Of a stretch of 6,615 bases of DNA, positions 6,439-6,615 are shown piece by piece. Numbering within the stretch: position 1 is the stretch's first letter; each line of letters starts with the position of its first letter. The stretch spans positions 1 to 6,615 of the forward strand of contig JABIUG010000532.1 in assembly GCA_018700655.1 (NCBI GenBank), written 5' to 3'. This DNA comes from Rhodospirillaceae bacterium (GTDB lineage Bacteria > Pseudomonadota > Alphaproteobacteria > SP197). Under the pieces are notes generated by a model that was given only the letters and a program-made list of their open reading frames with translations, had not been told where the DNA came from and ran no database searches. The translations under genes and the position numbers were made by a program.

Positions 6439-6615
6439 ATGGCTGCTCGAAGGCTCTCGCACACAAAGAACCTGCTGGCGGCGGCACTATTTGCCGCGCC
6501 GATAGCTGACGCCAGTGCACAAACCCTGGGCGAAGCGCTGTCGGCGGCCTACCAGTCAAACCCGACCATCGCGGCAGCGCTGGACGAGCTACGTGGAACC
6601 GACGAGCAACTCGCG
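6439..6615 (+). CDS. TolC-family outer-membrane channel protein, N-terminal fragment (runs off the right edge)
   Basis: The first 59 codons are present with no stop. Residues 1-27 form a signal peptide: basic start (MAARR, Lys10), hydrophobic core (about 11-23, NLLAAALFAAPIA) and a likely cut after ASA at residue 27. The mature protein opens with TLGEALSAAYQSNPTIAAA (29-47) and then LDELRGTDEQLA, the classic start of TolC-type outer-membrane efflux proteins, in which the first coiled-coil helix of the periplasmic tunnel begins. Such proteins form the trimeric exit duct for type I secretion or drug-efflux pumps. The ATG at 6439 gives a proper signal peptide; an in-frame GTG at 6361 would bury it behind 26 extra residues. 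Its GAGGA (6421-6425) is 13 bases upstream, rather far for a ribosome site. It is transcribed away from the acyl-CoA operon, so there is no evidence that the two work together. Confidence 0.88.
   Translation, partial: MAARRLSHTKNLLAAALFAAPIADASAQTLGEALSAAYQSNPTIAAALDELRGTDEQLA

Noticed and set aside
6256..6462. N-terminal extension of the crotonase by 69 codons
   Set aside because: The frame is open, but the family homology and a good ribosome site both begin at the ATG at 6255. The extension has no recognisable domain and would overlap the start of the TolC-like gene.

Overview
The window looks like a stretch of chromosome from a high-GC Gram-negative proteobacterium, most likely an alphaproteobacterium. 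This rests on GC-rich third codon positions, a TolC-type outer-membrane channel gene at the right edge, and the style of the acyl-CoA and M19 peptidase genes. No rRNA or marker gene is present, so the taxonomy is inference.

Layout, in the order of transcription of the minus strand: a crotonase-fold (enoyl-CoA hydratase/isomerase) gene at 6255-5497; a short, divergent acyl-CoA dehydrogenase-like gene at 5497-4445; a second acyl-CoA dehydrogenase at 4448-3294; a 697-residue NDP-forming acyl-CoA synthetase at 3290-1197; a 72-base gap; an M19 (membrane dipeptidase family) gene at 1124-108; and the first 39 codons of an N,N-dimethylformamidase large-subunit-like gene, from 117 off the left edge. 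Junctions are tight: a stop/start overlap at 5497, a 4-base ATGA overlap at 4445-4448, 3 bases at 3291-3293, and a 10-base overlap at 108-117. The whole set is very probably one operon, perhaps with a second entry point in the 72-base gap. On the plus strand, diverging from a 183-base spacer (6256-6438), begins a TolC-family outer-membrane protein with a clear signal peptide; only its first 59 codons are in the window.

Together the minus-strand genes look like a catabolic module. The NDP-forming ligase would make an acyl-CoA, the two dehydrogenase-like proteins (plausibly one heteromeric enzyme) would desaturate it, and the crotonase would act on the product. The M19 protein and the dimethylformamidase-like protein add hydrolysis of an amide or peptide-like bond. 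The substrate is unknown. No thiolase or 3-hydroxyacyl-CoA dehydrogenase is visible, so the pathway is incomplete here or is not ordinary beta-oxidation.

The main points for a second look are: the crotonase lacks both canonical catalytic glutamates; the dehydrogenase pair resembles the alpha2beta2 enzymes known from actinobacterial sterol side-chain degradation; the M19 protein has Gly in place of the Asp of the first metal-binding motif; and the amidase/peptidase plus acyl-CoA gene combination is unusual. No RNA genes, CRISPR arrays, insertion sequences or convincing terminators were seen.
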